64,000 nt of DNA, taken from Combretum micranthum. Lineage: Eukaryota; Streptophyta; Magnoliopsida; Myrtales; Combretaceae. Location: positions 62,001 to 126,000 of the forward strand of contig JAMXBD010001205.1 of the NCBI GenBank assembly GCA_024138025.1, read 5' to 3'. The notes beneath the pieces are model-generated. The model searched no databases, was not told the origin of the DNA, and worked only from the letters and a program-made list of their open reading frames with translations. Below are positions 19,986 through 33,043 of the stretch, one piece after another. Both the position numbers and the translations under genes were made by a program. Position 1 is the first letter of the stretch, and every line of letters begins with the position of its first letter.

Positions 19986-20845
19986 TAGAGCTATGCATGC
20001 GAGGCAGGTTATGCGGGCTAACCTGTATAAATCGCAAAAAAAATGTGAGATGGGCTAAAAATTTTAGCCCATTTGATATGCGGACCAAAAATGGCCTGCC
20101 CCACATAACCTGTGGTTGAAACAGGCCAATCCGCTGCAAGTCCGGTTGGCCCGTAAACCCGCACTTATAAAAACATAAAAAAAGAAAGAAATATAAATCT
20201 TTAAAAAAAAACCAATATATTACCCTATTTATTTCCTCTTCACTTCACTTTTCTATTATTTAGTTGTTGAATGTTGATTATGTAATTTTTATGGAAGCGA
20301 TGTTTTAAACTTTCAACTTTTATGTTAATTATATCCTTAGTCCTTTTATCAATACTTTTCTTTTATATTTATTAGATATTTAGATGCTTCTATTTAAAAT
20401 AAGCAACACAATATCAATTGATAATTTTCATGATGTATTTTTAGTTGCTACGCCAAAGGAAAAAATTGGAATGCATTCTAATTTCTATTGGTTTAAATAA
20501 ATCATTTTTATGTTGAAATAAAAATTTCAAAATAGAAGTCTATAAATTTTTCATACACAACTATCATCTAGGATTAATACGTAGGTAATTAGTGCAATAC
20601 AAAGAAATATATTCTATATTAAAATTATTAAAAATTTAAAATAATTTCAATTCTTATAATTTTTTTTAAATAAATATATATATATATATTAGCGGATTCA
20701 CGAGCTAGCCCGCATAACCCACCAACGCGCGTGGGGTGGGTTGAGCTAAAATTTTAGCCCACATAGCAATGCGAGCCAAAGTAGGCTAGCCCGCAGGAAG
20801 TGGGGCAGGGCGGGTTGGCCCTCATAACCCATTTACACAGCTATA
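19986..20845. mobile_element. Non-autonomous hAT-type element nested in the large LTR
   Basis: The ends TAGAGCTATG and CACAGCTATA form an imperfect inverted repeat. Flanking 8-bp repeats are AGCTCAGT and GGTCCAGT (5 of 8), and the other LTR copy has an uninterrupted AGGCCCAGTACACAAG at this point. GC-rich words such as TTATGCGGGCTA and AGCCCGCATAACCC repeat in both orientations near both ends, while the middle is AT-rich. No transposase frame is present. Age is between the LTR insertion and today. Confidence 0.68.
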
Positions 20846-21496
20846 GGTCCAGTACGCAAGTAACGAAAGCAAATATGAATGACACACAAGCTTAAATTAC
20901 ATACAAATGCAACAAACATCAAGTTATTCGGAATTCTTTAAGTAGTCAAACAACATTGGAGTATTTAAACTCCAAAACAACAAGGATATTTGGGGATCCT
21001 GAGTAACGATCTCGACGTTTAGGGAGTTAATATAAGTTGTTTGGAGACTTATATCTCCTAGATGATATATCCATGAATGAAAAAGTATCTTCCTCCAGGG
21101 TTTTCAGCCGTTTCACAACTTTACTTAACTTAATCCACAATATCACCCAATTCAAGTGTTTCCATAAACATTGAATTTAATCATATTATTTCTCCTTAAG
21201 AATAAGCAAATGTTATACCAATACCAATAACCCTATAAACTACCCGTCGTGCCACTTATAAAAGTTTTATCATAAAGACAGAGGTGGCCTAAGCGCCTAA
21301 ACTACCGTATCCCCAATCTGAGCGAGGTGTTAAAGTAAAGTAAATTTAGTCATGTCTATCCTAGGCAAGAAATCAAACATATTACTACGTACCTGAAATA
21401 GATCAAGGATCAAAAGCGGTATTCAATTGAGAATCTATTACTGTTACAAGAAATTTTAACTTATATTAACAACCTTAAATCTATTCCATGTATATA

Positions 21497-21528
<32 letters not shown>

Positions 21529-24500
21529 GCTCTAGGTTAAAGGATCATAAAATTTAAATAAATATTCATGCAAGGTCTTAACTCAATATTTATACATCAA
21601 ACATTATCATACAAACTTATAGAATAGGTTGGAAAATGGAAAAACAATAGGGGATATACTGGCCTCCAACACCAGCGGCGTTAAGGTGGTGTAATCTGCA
21701 CCAAATTTTCTACACCTACCAATACTAGCAGCACTAAGCTAAACGTCGGCAGTGTTATGGTCTACACTAGCGGTGTTGAACTAGTGTAGACTATAAAATA
21801 AATTTATCCAAAAATCCGAGAGTTCCACTGGGTCGATCTACGCCCATGAATACCCCAAACAGTGGTAGTGTTGTTGTGTACGTGCGGCAGTGTTGACCTC
21901 TATGCTGGTGTCGTTGAGGCGGCGTATACTACAGCATAGATTTTAAAAAATTGCAAGCCTTCCCTGTTTCAAAAGCACAACTTTTTACCAAATTTTTCAC
22001 TTCCAAACTTCCTTCAGACACATCTCTATCATCAAACATCAACCTATTCTAACATCTTTTAGCATACAAAATCTTCACTTCAAATCATCAAACACTCATA
22101 TCTAACATTTCAAACATAATTTCACATTTAACCCCCATTTAGCCAATTCATTCTTCCCTAAACTATCTTAACCTTACTCATTCCTAACTCCATTCACTCC
22201 AACACTACTTGTCACTTACTTAGCACAAACAATAACTTATAAACCATCAAGTTATCATTCAATACATAACTAACACGTGTAAATCATCAAAACTTAATGG
22301 CATGAACTCCACTTCACAAGAAAACTCAAACTAACAAATATACTCTTATCATAACAAACACATACCTTAAGAAGCTTTAGGTCTTATTGAAAATCACTTG
22401 GGTTTGGATCTTGACTTTATTAAGAGCTTGGAGTGTAAGGTTTTAAGGAAAAAGGGAAGACAACATGTAAGAGGAGTTATGAAATTCGTATGGATTTTTG
22501 GGTTTGTTTTGGAGAGTGTATTTTTGGTCAAAAATGAGGTTTGTTCTTATCTTAAAGTTGACTTTAGGGGCTTTCATGTTATGAGCTTTCTTTGCATGGG
22601 CTTAGGCTTATTTTTGAATTAAAAATCAATCAATTTTGGCTTGTTTTTGTCAAAAAATTTCTGCTATGTTTGGTTATTGTATTAAACATATTGAACTTGT
22701 TTTAAAGCAATATTCATACACTATATTTCACTTAAAATTCGTAAACACAACATTTGTTCACTCTAAGATATATCGATATTTAAATACATTAATACAATGC
22801 ATACACCACATTCTAACGTAAATCACATATCTCATAGTGAAGTGCATTAACACACAATTATAAAAACATAAATTTAGGAATTATGACTATTTCAGGGTTT
22901 ATAATGAATCTTAAATGTTGTGTAATATTAATCATTCTATTCATCCTAATTTATTATTAGGAGAGCTTCGTCGATCCCTTAGTATTAGTATACTGGGCAT
23001 GATTTTAACTTCTAAGCAATTACACCAACTTAAATGCCATATGCCTGTTCTATTTCTTACTGATGATGCTTTCCAATAAATATAATGCTCATTATCCACA
23101 GTCTAATATGTTTGTTTTATCATCGAAACAAATCAAATATTTAACCACACCCTCTTCTATCTTATACTCAAAATCCTTCTTCCATTCCATTTAGTTTAAT
23201 TACTCACAAAAGACATTTATTTTAACATTTCCAAATAGTTATCTAATCTCAATTTCTAATCATCAAATCCAAATTCCTATGTACCAACTATTTACACAAT
23301 CAAGCCAAATTCCTTCGTTTCATTTTGGGTCCAAATAATTCCATTTTAACATTCTAAAGATCATTCTTGAAATAACTTAATAATGGTGATAGTTTCTAAA
23401 GATATGTCTAATCAACTTAATCATATGGCCTAATTCATATAATTAATAGTATATATGGGTAAAACAAATTACATTTCTAGAAATAGAATTAGTGACGATG
23501 ATTTTTGCAATTGTAGAATAAAGAAAAAAATAATCTATATTACAGGACAAAAGTGTTATGTGATATAAAATAAAAAGGTTTTATGGTCCACCCTAAGTAT
23601 AATTAAATGCTTTGTTGTACGTGATTAAAAATGAAGAGATGTTGTTAAAGATGAAGAGTTATTTCTTGTCTCCTATCCTCTTGCATCAAAACCATTCCTA
23701 AACATAAAATTCTTTCAAAATCCTCTCTAATAGTGATCTTTGCATCAAAAAGCAAGATCAAGATGAGTTAGTTATCATCAAGTCTTTAACAATCTATGGA
23801 GTGATCTATTCCTAAGATTCTCTTTTGATTTTGAAGGGAGTTTTAGAGAAAAACCCTAAGTTTTTGTTGGAGATTTATGTTTTGCAATCAAGGAGAATTA
23901 ATATTCATTCAAAGTTTTAGGTAAGTATGAATCTTTTCTATTCTTGTGATAATATAAAAGTAATCTCTTTTGAAATTTCTTAGTGGATTTTGAAAGGAAA
24001 TCAAGTTCTTGGAAATTACCTAATTTGTGGAATTTGGAGATTTTGTGGTTTTACAAATTAAGGGAGAAAGGTATGTACAAACCAAGATTTGTAGTTCTTT
24101 TCATATTAGAGTTTAGATAATAATAAAGATTATGATTGTTTTATGGAAACATGTTTTAAATTAGTTTTGATTATGATGATTCAATTGTTGTTGGTGGAAA
24201 TTAGGATTCTTGTTCCTAAAACTATTCCAAGTATAACCTTATTTTGTTTGCTGCTTGTGATTATAGGTTTAGAATTTATAATTGAATATAAAGCTATGGA
24301 ACCTTTAAATTTGATTTGCTGCTTGTCTATGGTTGGGTCTGGTAGATCAGAGAGGTCCATTGCTACTAGGATGGTACCTTGATGATCAATGTCTGGCGTT
24401 GTCTCGAGTGGAGTTGTGCACAAAAATGATTCTAGTAGTTTATGAGTGGTACGATTATGGTACTCCGAATGTGTGGGATGTTCCAATACCATTATATGTA

Positions 24501-24904
24501 TGTATTACTATTTTCTATATGATTGTTTTTACGGGATCATGAGTTACTCCAGGTTTAGGACTATTTGTAAATGGTTCTAAACTGTATTGTTTGCCCACTA
24601 ATTAAAGATAATAATATGTGTTTGTTGCATTAGTTATTAAGTTGTATGTGAAATTGTATAATGCATGTTCATGTGCATATGTTTATGGTATGACGTACTG
24701 AGCCTCTGTGCTTATTCCTTTCTATTTTTCAAGAACAGGTGATGAACTAGTAGTTATTGATTTGTTAGGCTATGATGTCTATGTGGATTTTGGGTAAGAC
24801 GATAGTTGACCTGACTTTCCTACTGATATTTAGATATTCTGGTTTGGAGATAGACAAAGTTGAAGGAATTAAGAAGTTTTATATGTTTTTATAAATTTAA
24901 AATT

Positions 24905-25740
24905 GTAGGAGGCTATTTACAATATTATATGTTTGATTTAAGTTTGATGTGATCCTGAAAACATTATGTTCAGAGCCGACTAAGTTCAAGTTCAATAAGC
25001 CATCTGAAGGAATTGGATGCTCAGTGAAGGAAGATCCAAAGATTAAAATAAGAGTAAAGCGGACCAAAAGTGTTGATAGAATGGTTTGGGACTCAAAAGA
25101 TTGAAGAATTTCATGTTTTGGATGAAAGTTGCCAGCCTTGAAGATCAAGACTAGCGGCCAACATGTGCACCACCCCAAAGTTGGCAGCTTACTTGGCAAC
25201 ACCGCTGGCCTACAATGGCAAAGCTGCCGACCTACAAGAAAACGTAGCCAGCTTTAATTATTTCACACCAGCTTATGTTTATTCCATGTTTAGGTTTTTA
25301 TTTAGGGATATTTTTGCATTTATGCTTTGTTTTTATTTTGTTTAGGGTTTCTTTTTTTGAAAGTATAAATATATAGACTAAAGCTCTTTTGTAAAAGACA
25401 TATTATGGGATTATTATTTATGAATGAAATTAAGATTTTCTCTCTGTGAGTATTCTTGATAGAACATGATATGAACTTATTAGATTTGCTTTAATCCGTA
25501 GCGTTCAAACCTTCGACTTATCAATAGAAATTTCCACCTTCGATTTTGGCGTCTTTAATCATACCAAGATTCCTGCTTCGTTATAAGCAGTGGGGTGAGG
25601 TTTCTACTAGGTTTTCTTAGATGATCCTAGATTCTAATCCTAAATCTAGAAATCGGGTCACTATCACAGATTGGCATAGTTTTTTATCCCATCAAAGTTG
25701 GCTTTTGTTTATACCAACTAAGTTATCCTGAAGATCTATT
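24905..25740 (+). mobile_element. LTR-like insertion within the large LTR
   Basis: There is no counterpart in the second large LTR. It shows promoter-to-poly(A) order of a plant LTR on the + strand: a GC-richer block with GCTGCCGACC-type words (25150-25250), TATAAATATATAG at 25364-25376, then TTTTCTCTCTGTGAG and further pyrimidine-rich sequence. Exact ends and target duplication were not found. Confidence 0.35.
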
Positions 25741-26194
25741 ATTATGATTCGTTTTTAAACAGGAACAATTATATTTGAGAATTTGAAGTTATATGATTTA
25801 TATTTGTGGATTAGTGAAACAATAGCCTTAGCGTATCCTTATTTAGTAATAATACATGTCGAGTTGGAATGCTTTCAGATTAAAGCGTTACAACGGTAGA
25901 AATATATGTTTAGATACAACATTTTTATCCCCAATTTTTTTTAGTCATGGTTCCCTTTGGAGAAATTTGGTTAATAAAATTTCTGACATGCCTTATACTT
26001 TGATCTCGATCATATTATCTCCTTGTTTCTTTTCAGTTTCCATTGAAAGCCAATTATGGATACACTTTAAACACTAACTCGAATTAACTCATGAAGTTAA
26101 AATACCTAAATTCATTATGTATACCTTTATTTTAAGTTTTTTCATCTTAGGTATCATGTTTTTTATTTTAACTCTTTAAGTATTTATGTTACGT

Positions 26195-26595
26195 TTGGTA
26201 TGTTGGAATCATTTGGAATAGAATGAATTAAAATTGCAAAAATGGAATGGGATGGAATGGATTGAATAAAGGAATGACAAATCCATTCCTATATTTGAAT
26301 ACATTCACGGAATGGAATTGAATGAAATGATTATTTAATAAGATTTATTGAAAACACCCTTTATATCAAATGCATATGATAAATATGTGTAGGATAAAAA
26401 TATAATTTAAAAAATAACCATTTATATAGATGGAATGGAATCACGATTCAAGCAGAATCGAATTCTTCATAAAAATCAGAATTGTTGATTTCAATGAATT
26501 GCAAATCTGGCTTCTAAAAGTGTTTCATGTGTGGGAAAGAGAATGTAAGTCAAAATCGTGATTCCATTCTAGCCTATTCCTACGTACATGGCATT
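26195..26595. mobile_element. Possible MITE with GGAAT/ATTCC-rich ends
   Basis: The left part has GGAATAGAATGAATTAAAAT and GGAATGGAAT words. The right part has ATTCCATTCTAGCC and CTATTCC, giving loose inverted-repeat ends. Similar words at 19020-19105 suggest a family. Ends and target duplication are not resolved. Confidence 0.3.
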
Positions 26596-27253
26596 AGTGT
26601 AATGAAGTTAACGTCTATTATTTGGAAAAAAAAATTTCTCTTTAAAAAGATAAAGCAAAATTAGAGGAAAATTTTTCTTCTTTCTCCATAATTCATGTCT
26701 CTTTTCCGACTTCACATCCTTAAACTCTAGCCCCATTACTTTTCCTATAATTTATCAAGATTAAAAAATTTAAAACTATAACATTAAAAATTATGGCAAC
26801 GATATAATGATAGATGGAAGGATAGGGTATGTATGAATTAAGTTAGTTGATCAACTATTCGAACTCAACTTAATGTTTATTCGAGTTTAATATGAAAATA
26901 GCTGAGTTAAACTTAACTTTAAGCCATACAAGTATTTTATCTAGATAAACTTAAATTTTATATATTTAACTCGATTAGTTACAATCCTAACTGAGTTGAA
27001 TTGTGCTAAAAAAGATTTGTTTTATTTAAGTAGTTTTACCATCCGATCATAGTAACTGTACAGATATGACCGTATGGTCGATCACATCCTAAAATCTGGT
27101 GGCAGGTACGCCACATAACCCTAGTTTTTCCCCTTGGCCTGGTCGCTCCTATACTATTCAGCCACCTGAACGAACGAGATGGTTTCTGTGGTTGAAAAAA
27201 GAACAGAAAAAGATAAAAAAGGTGCACGGGAATTATTAATGTAAAAAAGTTAT

Positions 27254-27262
27254 TATTTAAAG
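27254..27262 (+). promoter_or_regulatory. Candidate TATA box of the EamA transporter gene
   Basis: TATTTAAAG lies about 50 bases before the ATG. It is followed by a GA-rich leader (27269-27300, repeated GAGAG), which is common in plant 5' UTRs. Confidence 0.4.
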
Positions 27263-27306
27263 TTCATTAGAAGAGAGAGGGAGAGAGACGGAGAGGGAAG
27301 GAAAAT

Positions 27307-30300
27307 ATGGCTTCGTCGCCTCGCGGATGGGCATGGACCACTACTACCACCACCGCCGCCACCGCCGCCGCCGCCGCCTCCGCCTTCCACTCAAGGACGT
27401 CCATCTTCTACTCGTCACAGCTCCGACGACCTCGTAACACCGTTTCATCTTCTCGCATTCGCTTCAACTCTACTACTTGTAAATCAAAATCCTCTCCTCA
27501 TCGGGAACCGGTATTCAGAGATAATGAAACTGAATCACCAAACACCGCTCAACATCCTTCCTTGAAGCAAACCCTAAGCTCTATCAAGATATCTAAAAAG
27601 AGGTCCGGGTGGCGAAGTTTTTTTTTGGCATCAAAGAAAGTGAGGAGCATTGTTTTGCTCAATGTCGTCACTTTCTTATATGGTACTTAAATCTTATGAA
27701 TCATCCTTACTTTGTACTTGAGAACTTCGGTTTGTGTTTGTGTATACCAAATTTGATTCGAATATTTTCTCTTTTCCTTGCATGGATTCCTTGAAAGTAT
27801 GGAACTCCAAATTTATGCAAAACGATGAAAAGAGTTGAATTTACTTCTTTGGCGATCGCAATTTATAAAAAGTTTAAGAATTAGGGTTCTGTTGCAGTGG
27901 AGAGATTGACTATAATCGAACATATAGAGAAGACTAGCATGTCACGCAATAGTGTAAGTTGGTCCAGGATTTATAATTAAAGTGAACTTGAAGGAGAAGA
28001 GAGAGTAAGTGCTGCTTTTTATTTGCATTTTTTTACCACTGTGGAATTTCAAAAGATTCATTTATTTCGTTTCGACCGAAGCCCCGAGCATCAGTACTCA
28101 TGTTTTTCTGGATTAAGGAGAGGTAATATTGCTGTTAGAAAGTTACAACCAATAACACAACTGTCAAGATTCATAGCTGAGTACTAAAAGGAGCAGAGGG
28201 TGAGAAAAGTTAGAGCCAATAACGCATCAGTCAAGATTCTGACCAAAAAATGACTCACATCTTAAGTGCGCCTGTAGTGTTGATATGAGCAGTGTATTGG
28301 CTTTGCTAGACTTGCTGTTGGAACTTATAGACTTTATACAATACATTATGGGGAGAGAAAAAGGATTGCAGTAGGAATACAGCTCATATCAACACTAAAG
28401 ATATTTAGATATTTACTGATTTCTCTCACACTAATTAAATCTCTGAATTAAGAGAGGATGAATGAATGATGAACTGTATTAGATAAAACTAAATGTTTAG
28501 GATAAAATATCCAGTATGTCTAATAGATATATCTCTAACTTCCAATTCCTCTCCAGCTAAGGAATAGATGCCCATTGTTCTAGCATGCATAAGATAGCTT
28601 CACATTTGGATCTGGCCCTGGGTAGTAATTTTTTCTGGACTCTTGACTCCTTGATGACTTGCATTGTAAGATAAAGTGATCCTTCATCTTCTTAGAACTG
28701 ATGAACTTTTGACTAATTCTAATAAGTTGCGTTCAATCATGATCAATGGGATTCTTCACCATGCACATAGCAGATTCACTGTCACTATAGACATTAGCTT
28801 CCTCACTTTAATGACATTGTATTGTCTAGTGGTAGCATCATTAACTATGAATATCAGATGTCTGCATTTTCACATAAGGTTTCCCTCGTCATGTGTTTAA
28901 ATCAAAGCAATTGCCAATTTGCATGGATACGCATTGCTTTAGCAGCATGGAGAAGGAAAAAGAAATCATGTTATCTATTTGTCTTTGGTGTAGCCAGTAA
29001 CATTCCAGTAGTGAAGGAGGTAGAAGCGATCATTGACCCCGCAGCATTTACTGCTGTGAGATTTGTTGTAGCGGCCATTCCTTTCATTCCATTTGTATGG
29101 CAAGCAAGAGATGATGTTCAGGTGCGCAACGCAGGGATAGAATTGGGTCTCTGGGTCTGCTTAGGGTATCTTATGCAAGCAATTGGTTTGCTAACATCTG
29201 ATGCTGGGCGTGCATCATTTATTTCGATGCTCACTGTGAGTTTCTTAACTGACTCTGTCAAATATGGATTGCCATAAATGACTAACTAGGTCATTGTTGG
29301 TCTCTTGTAAGGTTATTGTGGTTCCTTTGCTTGATGGTTTGTTAGGAACTGTGATTCCTGCTCGTACATGGTTTGGAGCACTTATGTCTGTTTTTGGAGT
29401 TGCAATGCTGGAGTCCGCTGGATCTCCTCCAAGTGTAAGTGATCTTCCATCATTTTGATTATCATCGTGTGTGCATGCTGAGACGATAGTTATGAAAGTG
29501 AAGCCTTGAGAACACATGAGCATGAGGCTTGAGAACAAATGAGCATGTCTATGTCCTTTGAAACCTTCATGGTTATTTTACTGAAAATAATATTTTCAAC
29601 AACTCAGTTTGATTTTTTTTCAGTTAGGGGATCTGTTGAACTTTTTAAGTGCTGTGTTTTTCGGGATCCATCTGCTTAGAACAGAGCACATTTCACGAAG
29701 GACAGAAAAGAAGAAATTCATACCTCTGCTAGGATATGAGGTTGATGGACATTTGTTCAGTTCATAAATTTTTTCTTTTGTTCTTTTGCCAATTTTTTGC
29801 ATAATCTGACAATACGTTACTTGACATCGGATCCAGGTTAGTGTTGTTGCATTCTTTTCGATGCTGTGGTACTTTATTGGAAGTTGGTTTGGTGGTGTTC
29901 AAGAATTTGGCATGCCGCATTTGACATGGGGAACACTTTGGGATTCAATTTTAAAATTTCCTTGGCTACCAGCACTTTACACGGGCGTATTTTCAACAGG
30001 GATATGCTTATGGGTAGAGGTAGATTCTTGTTTTACTTTTGTAATATATTAATTATAAAGCAGTTTTTCATGTCTCAACTCCAAGCCTTTATCTCAAGTT
30101 GTGGTTTTCTAACTTAGATTTGAGCACTGCTCTGATGATAATAGGTGCACCTGTCATACCCCAAAAACATAAAAAAATAAATAAATGCACCTGTATGATT
30201 GTTTCATCAATTGCGTGGTAGAATTTTTTTCAACATGTGAAAAATCTCTTTGTCAAATTATTGGCGGCTTTCTTTCTTCTACAACCTTTTGAACTTTCAG

Positions 30301-32905
30301 AGGCACTCCCCACCTACAATGATGCATGAAATGTGTACTCTTGATTGAAAGTCATTTTTGCATGGAGTGTTTTACTTCTCATTTTTGTTATATACCTCAG
30401 ATAATTTAACTATTTATCAATGTAATTTGTTGAAGTTCTACGGATAACTTTCTTCCTATCAAATGCTTTAACTGAGCCCCTCTTTTATGTACAAGAAGAA
30501 AATGAACATTAATGTACTTTATAGGCTTTTTGAGTTTTTTGTCATCTGTGCAGTTTTGCTATGACTACATGGGATGCATTACAAGTTACAACTATTAAAA
30601 GTTAGTAAACAAATTATATAGAAATATTAGTTAATAAAAAAATAGTTAGAATATTACTTAGGCAATGAGAGATTAGGAAACAATTATAAATAGCTCTCCT
30701 TGCATAAGCCAAGGGCATTGGATCATGAAATGAAGAATCAAAATTTGTCTTCTTCCATATGTTTCTCCCTTTCTATATCCTCTCTTCTCTATTCCCATCA
30801 TAACTGACCACTACCACTAATGGAGTGCTACTGGCTAAAACAATTGAATCACTATTCCCCTTACTATCATTTGGTGCTGTCATTGATCGAACAACCATGG
30901 CAGACAATGATATGTTAAAACAACTCTTGGCGAGTTCTATCGATCTCAACCACCATATGGGTCATTGTTTAAAAACATTGGACAAATTCTAGCATATATG
31001 CTGCGGCGAAGACATGTTCAGCAGCAAGAGATGAAGATGTAACTGTTCCTTCATAGATGCAAGTCTGGGGTGTGCCAATGACAGTCTTGATGACTCAGTG
31101 TGACGTAGAAGAGTAAAAGAGCTCCTAAACTTCCTACTTGACAGCAAGATTACATTATGTAGAGATTAGTTCAAAGAAAATGTTAGCTAATACAGTTGTA
31201 AATAGTAGTTGGTAACTGTGGAATAGTTGTAAATTTGGTAGTAAACAAGTAGGAACTGAAATGACTGTCTATAACACCTTGAGCGGGGATCATGATGCGT
31301 GAATTGACCAAGAAAAATGTCATAGAGATAGTTGTGTAGTACGATCTTGATGCCAACAACAATGAAAAGAATCAATTTAACTGGGGTTCATAAATAGAAA
31401 AATTTTGATTACTTGATTTTTAGCAAATGGAAAATTTGGTAATGGTAAGGCTCTTAGATATGGGAAATTAACTAAAGTATGACCATTTTAGTTTGTAGAG
31501 AATCATTCTAATCTCTAAGAATCTGTTGTATTTAATTTTCTTCAACTTAACAGGCAAATAGGGTGCAATTGAAGCTGTTGTACTCCACAACTTATTGCTG
31601 CTAACACAATTTTATTAGGGATGTTAGTTTTTGAGTTTTTGATTTTACTGAATAATATTACTTACTGATGCCTCCTGAAACCCCCTCCTCCTTGAACCTT
31701 GGGTTCATGGTTTTCTTCTAGGAGGAGAATGGTTACAAATATTAGAAGTTAAGTCTCAAATACTAGCTTGATAGAAAATTAGTTAGAATATTGTTTAAAA
31801 AGAAGAGATTGGGAAACTACTGTGAATAATCTTTTCCCATAAGCTTCCTCTCATTCCATGTACATTCCTATCCATTTCCACCATAACTGACCACTACCAC
31901 TAAGTTTTACCATTTCTTAGAGCTTCACTTCTAAATGGGCAAAATTGTTATTCCCCTTTACTAAAATTATGAGTAAAGTGTATAAAGAGGAAAGCGCATG
32001 ATATAGAGTTCAAGTAGCTTAGTCCTTGTCTGAGATTGGCCTTAAAAAAAAAAATAGTTCCTTGTCTGAGGCTTTCCATGACATATTAGTAAGAACTACA
32101 ATAGAGTCTTGTAGGTTCGTATATTAAAGAATATACTTATGTTTATTAATTGTGTTTTATACAGATAGCAGCTATGCGTGATGTCTCAGCATCAGATACT
32201 GCTATTATTTATGCTCTAGAGCCAGTGTGGGGCGCTAGCTTAGCATGGTTTCTCCTTGGTGAAAGGTGGGGCACAAATGGCTGGATTGGTGCTATGCTGG
32301 TGTTAGGTAAGAAATCTTGCCCTTCATCTTAAAGGTTGTATTGCATTCGAAGTTTTAGAACTTAAGAAAACAAAATTTTATCCGGGCCTTAAGTTTTCCT
32401 TTTTTATTCTTCTTCTTTTTAAAACTTAATTTCTGCTCTAGATACGATGTTTCTTTTTCCTTTTGGGATCCAAAATCTAAAACTTTTTACATTCCGTCCA
32501 TGAATATTTTGGACTGAAATGATAAGGTCACATGAAAATGCGAGACTGATTACTTGTGTCAATGAATCAAAAGGAAACCGAATCTTTTTTCCATATAAAT
32601 GAATCCTTGTACGAGCCCATGAAATTAACGGCATACTTGTAAGGTATACACAATAAGGAGGGCTCTTAATTGTAAGCTAAATATTTGCAGATTAGTGTTT
32701 TGCCCTCTAATGCACAGCCAGGATTATCTACAATCAACATCTGAAGTTTCCCTCTGCTTTTTTCTTTATTGTCGGCAATAATTAGGTCTTACTTCCTCTA
32801 CTTAACCCGGTGGTTGACTTTTTTTTTTTCCTATATTTTATTTTATTTATTTATTTTTTGTGTGGTGCAGTTGGAAGTTTAACTGTTCAACTATCAGATT
32901 CATAG
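27307..32905 (+). CDS. EamA/DMT-type transporter, probably plastid-targeted, seven exons
   Basis: Exons read by eye are 27307-27682, 28994-29235, 29312-29434, 29624-29740, 29837-30019, 32165-32306 and 32871-32905. All have GT/AG borders, and the total of 1218 bases keeps one frame (405 residues plus TAG). The first ~65 residues are rich in Ser, Thr, Ala and Arg, partly from an ACC/GCC repeat, and look like a chloroplast transit peptide. The rest is a two-repeat EamA protein with several hydrophobic helices. Typical segments are SNIPVVKEVEAI, GYLMQAIGLLTSDAGRASFI, LEPVWGASLAWFLLGERWG and GWIGAMLVL. EamA proteins carry small metabolites across membranes; the substrate here is unknown. Open sequence continues beyond the stop to TAA 33041. 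Intron 5 (2.1 kb) carries a retroelement relic. It is the only gene in the window that looks intact. Confidence 0.88.
30580..31907 (+). mobile_element. Degenerate short LTR element in intron 5 of the EamA gene
   Basis: Two similar segments, about 30580-30828 and 31735-31907, act as diverged direct repeats. Both contain AGTTAGAATATT, a GAGATT(A/G)GGAAAC word and the end CATAACTGACCACTACCACTAA. Between them, 30880-30950 has TTGGTGCTGTCATTGATCG followed by ATGGCAGACAATGAT, which looks like a retroelement leader and gag start. The internal part is about 0.9 kb with no long frame, as in TRIM-like or heavily deleted elements. It lies in gene sense and is spliced out with the intron. Confidence 0.5.
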
Positions 32906-33043
32906 TCCGCAAGTGACCAGGTAGAGGTTGAGAAAAGGGAGAAAGGTGATAGCCGGCATTTCTCAAATGAAGGAAATGGCTTGTCTTCTTCACGGGTCAT
33001 TGTCAACTCCAGGAAAGAATTTCAAGATCTCCTTAAGAAGTAA
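32906..33043 (+). other. Open coding-like tail after the EamA stop
   Basis: In frame after TAG 32903-32905, 45 further codons stay open to TAA 33041-33043. They read like a soluble acidic tail (SASDQVEVEKREKG, then SSSRVIVNSRKEF and QDLLKK). From memory, homologues of this transporter end with a tail of this kind, so the TAG looks like a recent loss of the tail. Confidence 0.5.

Larger units (their letters stand above)
19548..25892 (-). mobile_element. Large LTR, apparently solo, interrupted by two insertions
   Basis: On the + strand it begins TGTAAAGACCC and ends GATTAAAGCGTTACA; reversed, this gives LTR-like TGTAACGC...GGGTCTTTACA ends. Blocks match the LTR at 52997-57523, for example GAGCCAAAAGCTCAGT, a GGGGATCCTGAGTAACG block near 20993, the CAGCGGCGTT-rich block at 21670-21930 and the TTCGTATGGATTTT block near 22490. 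A hAT element (19986-20845) and an LTR-like segment (about 24905-25740) interrupt it. No gag or pol and no clear 5-bp target repeat were seen. Clade within Ty3/gypsy is undecided. Confidence 0.55.

Noticed and set aside
22398..22622. 74-codon hydrophobic frame
   Set aside because: Part of the large LTR; the homologous place near 55200-55350 is not open.
28822..29277. 151-codon frame as a separate gene
   Set aside because: Only 28994-29235 is exon 2 of the EamA gene; the rest is intron read-through.
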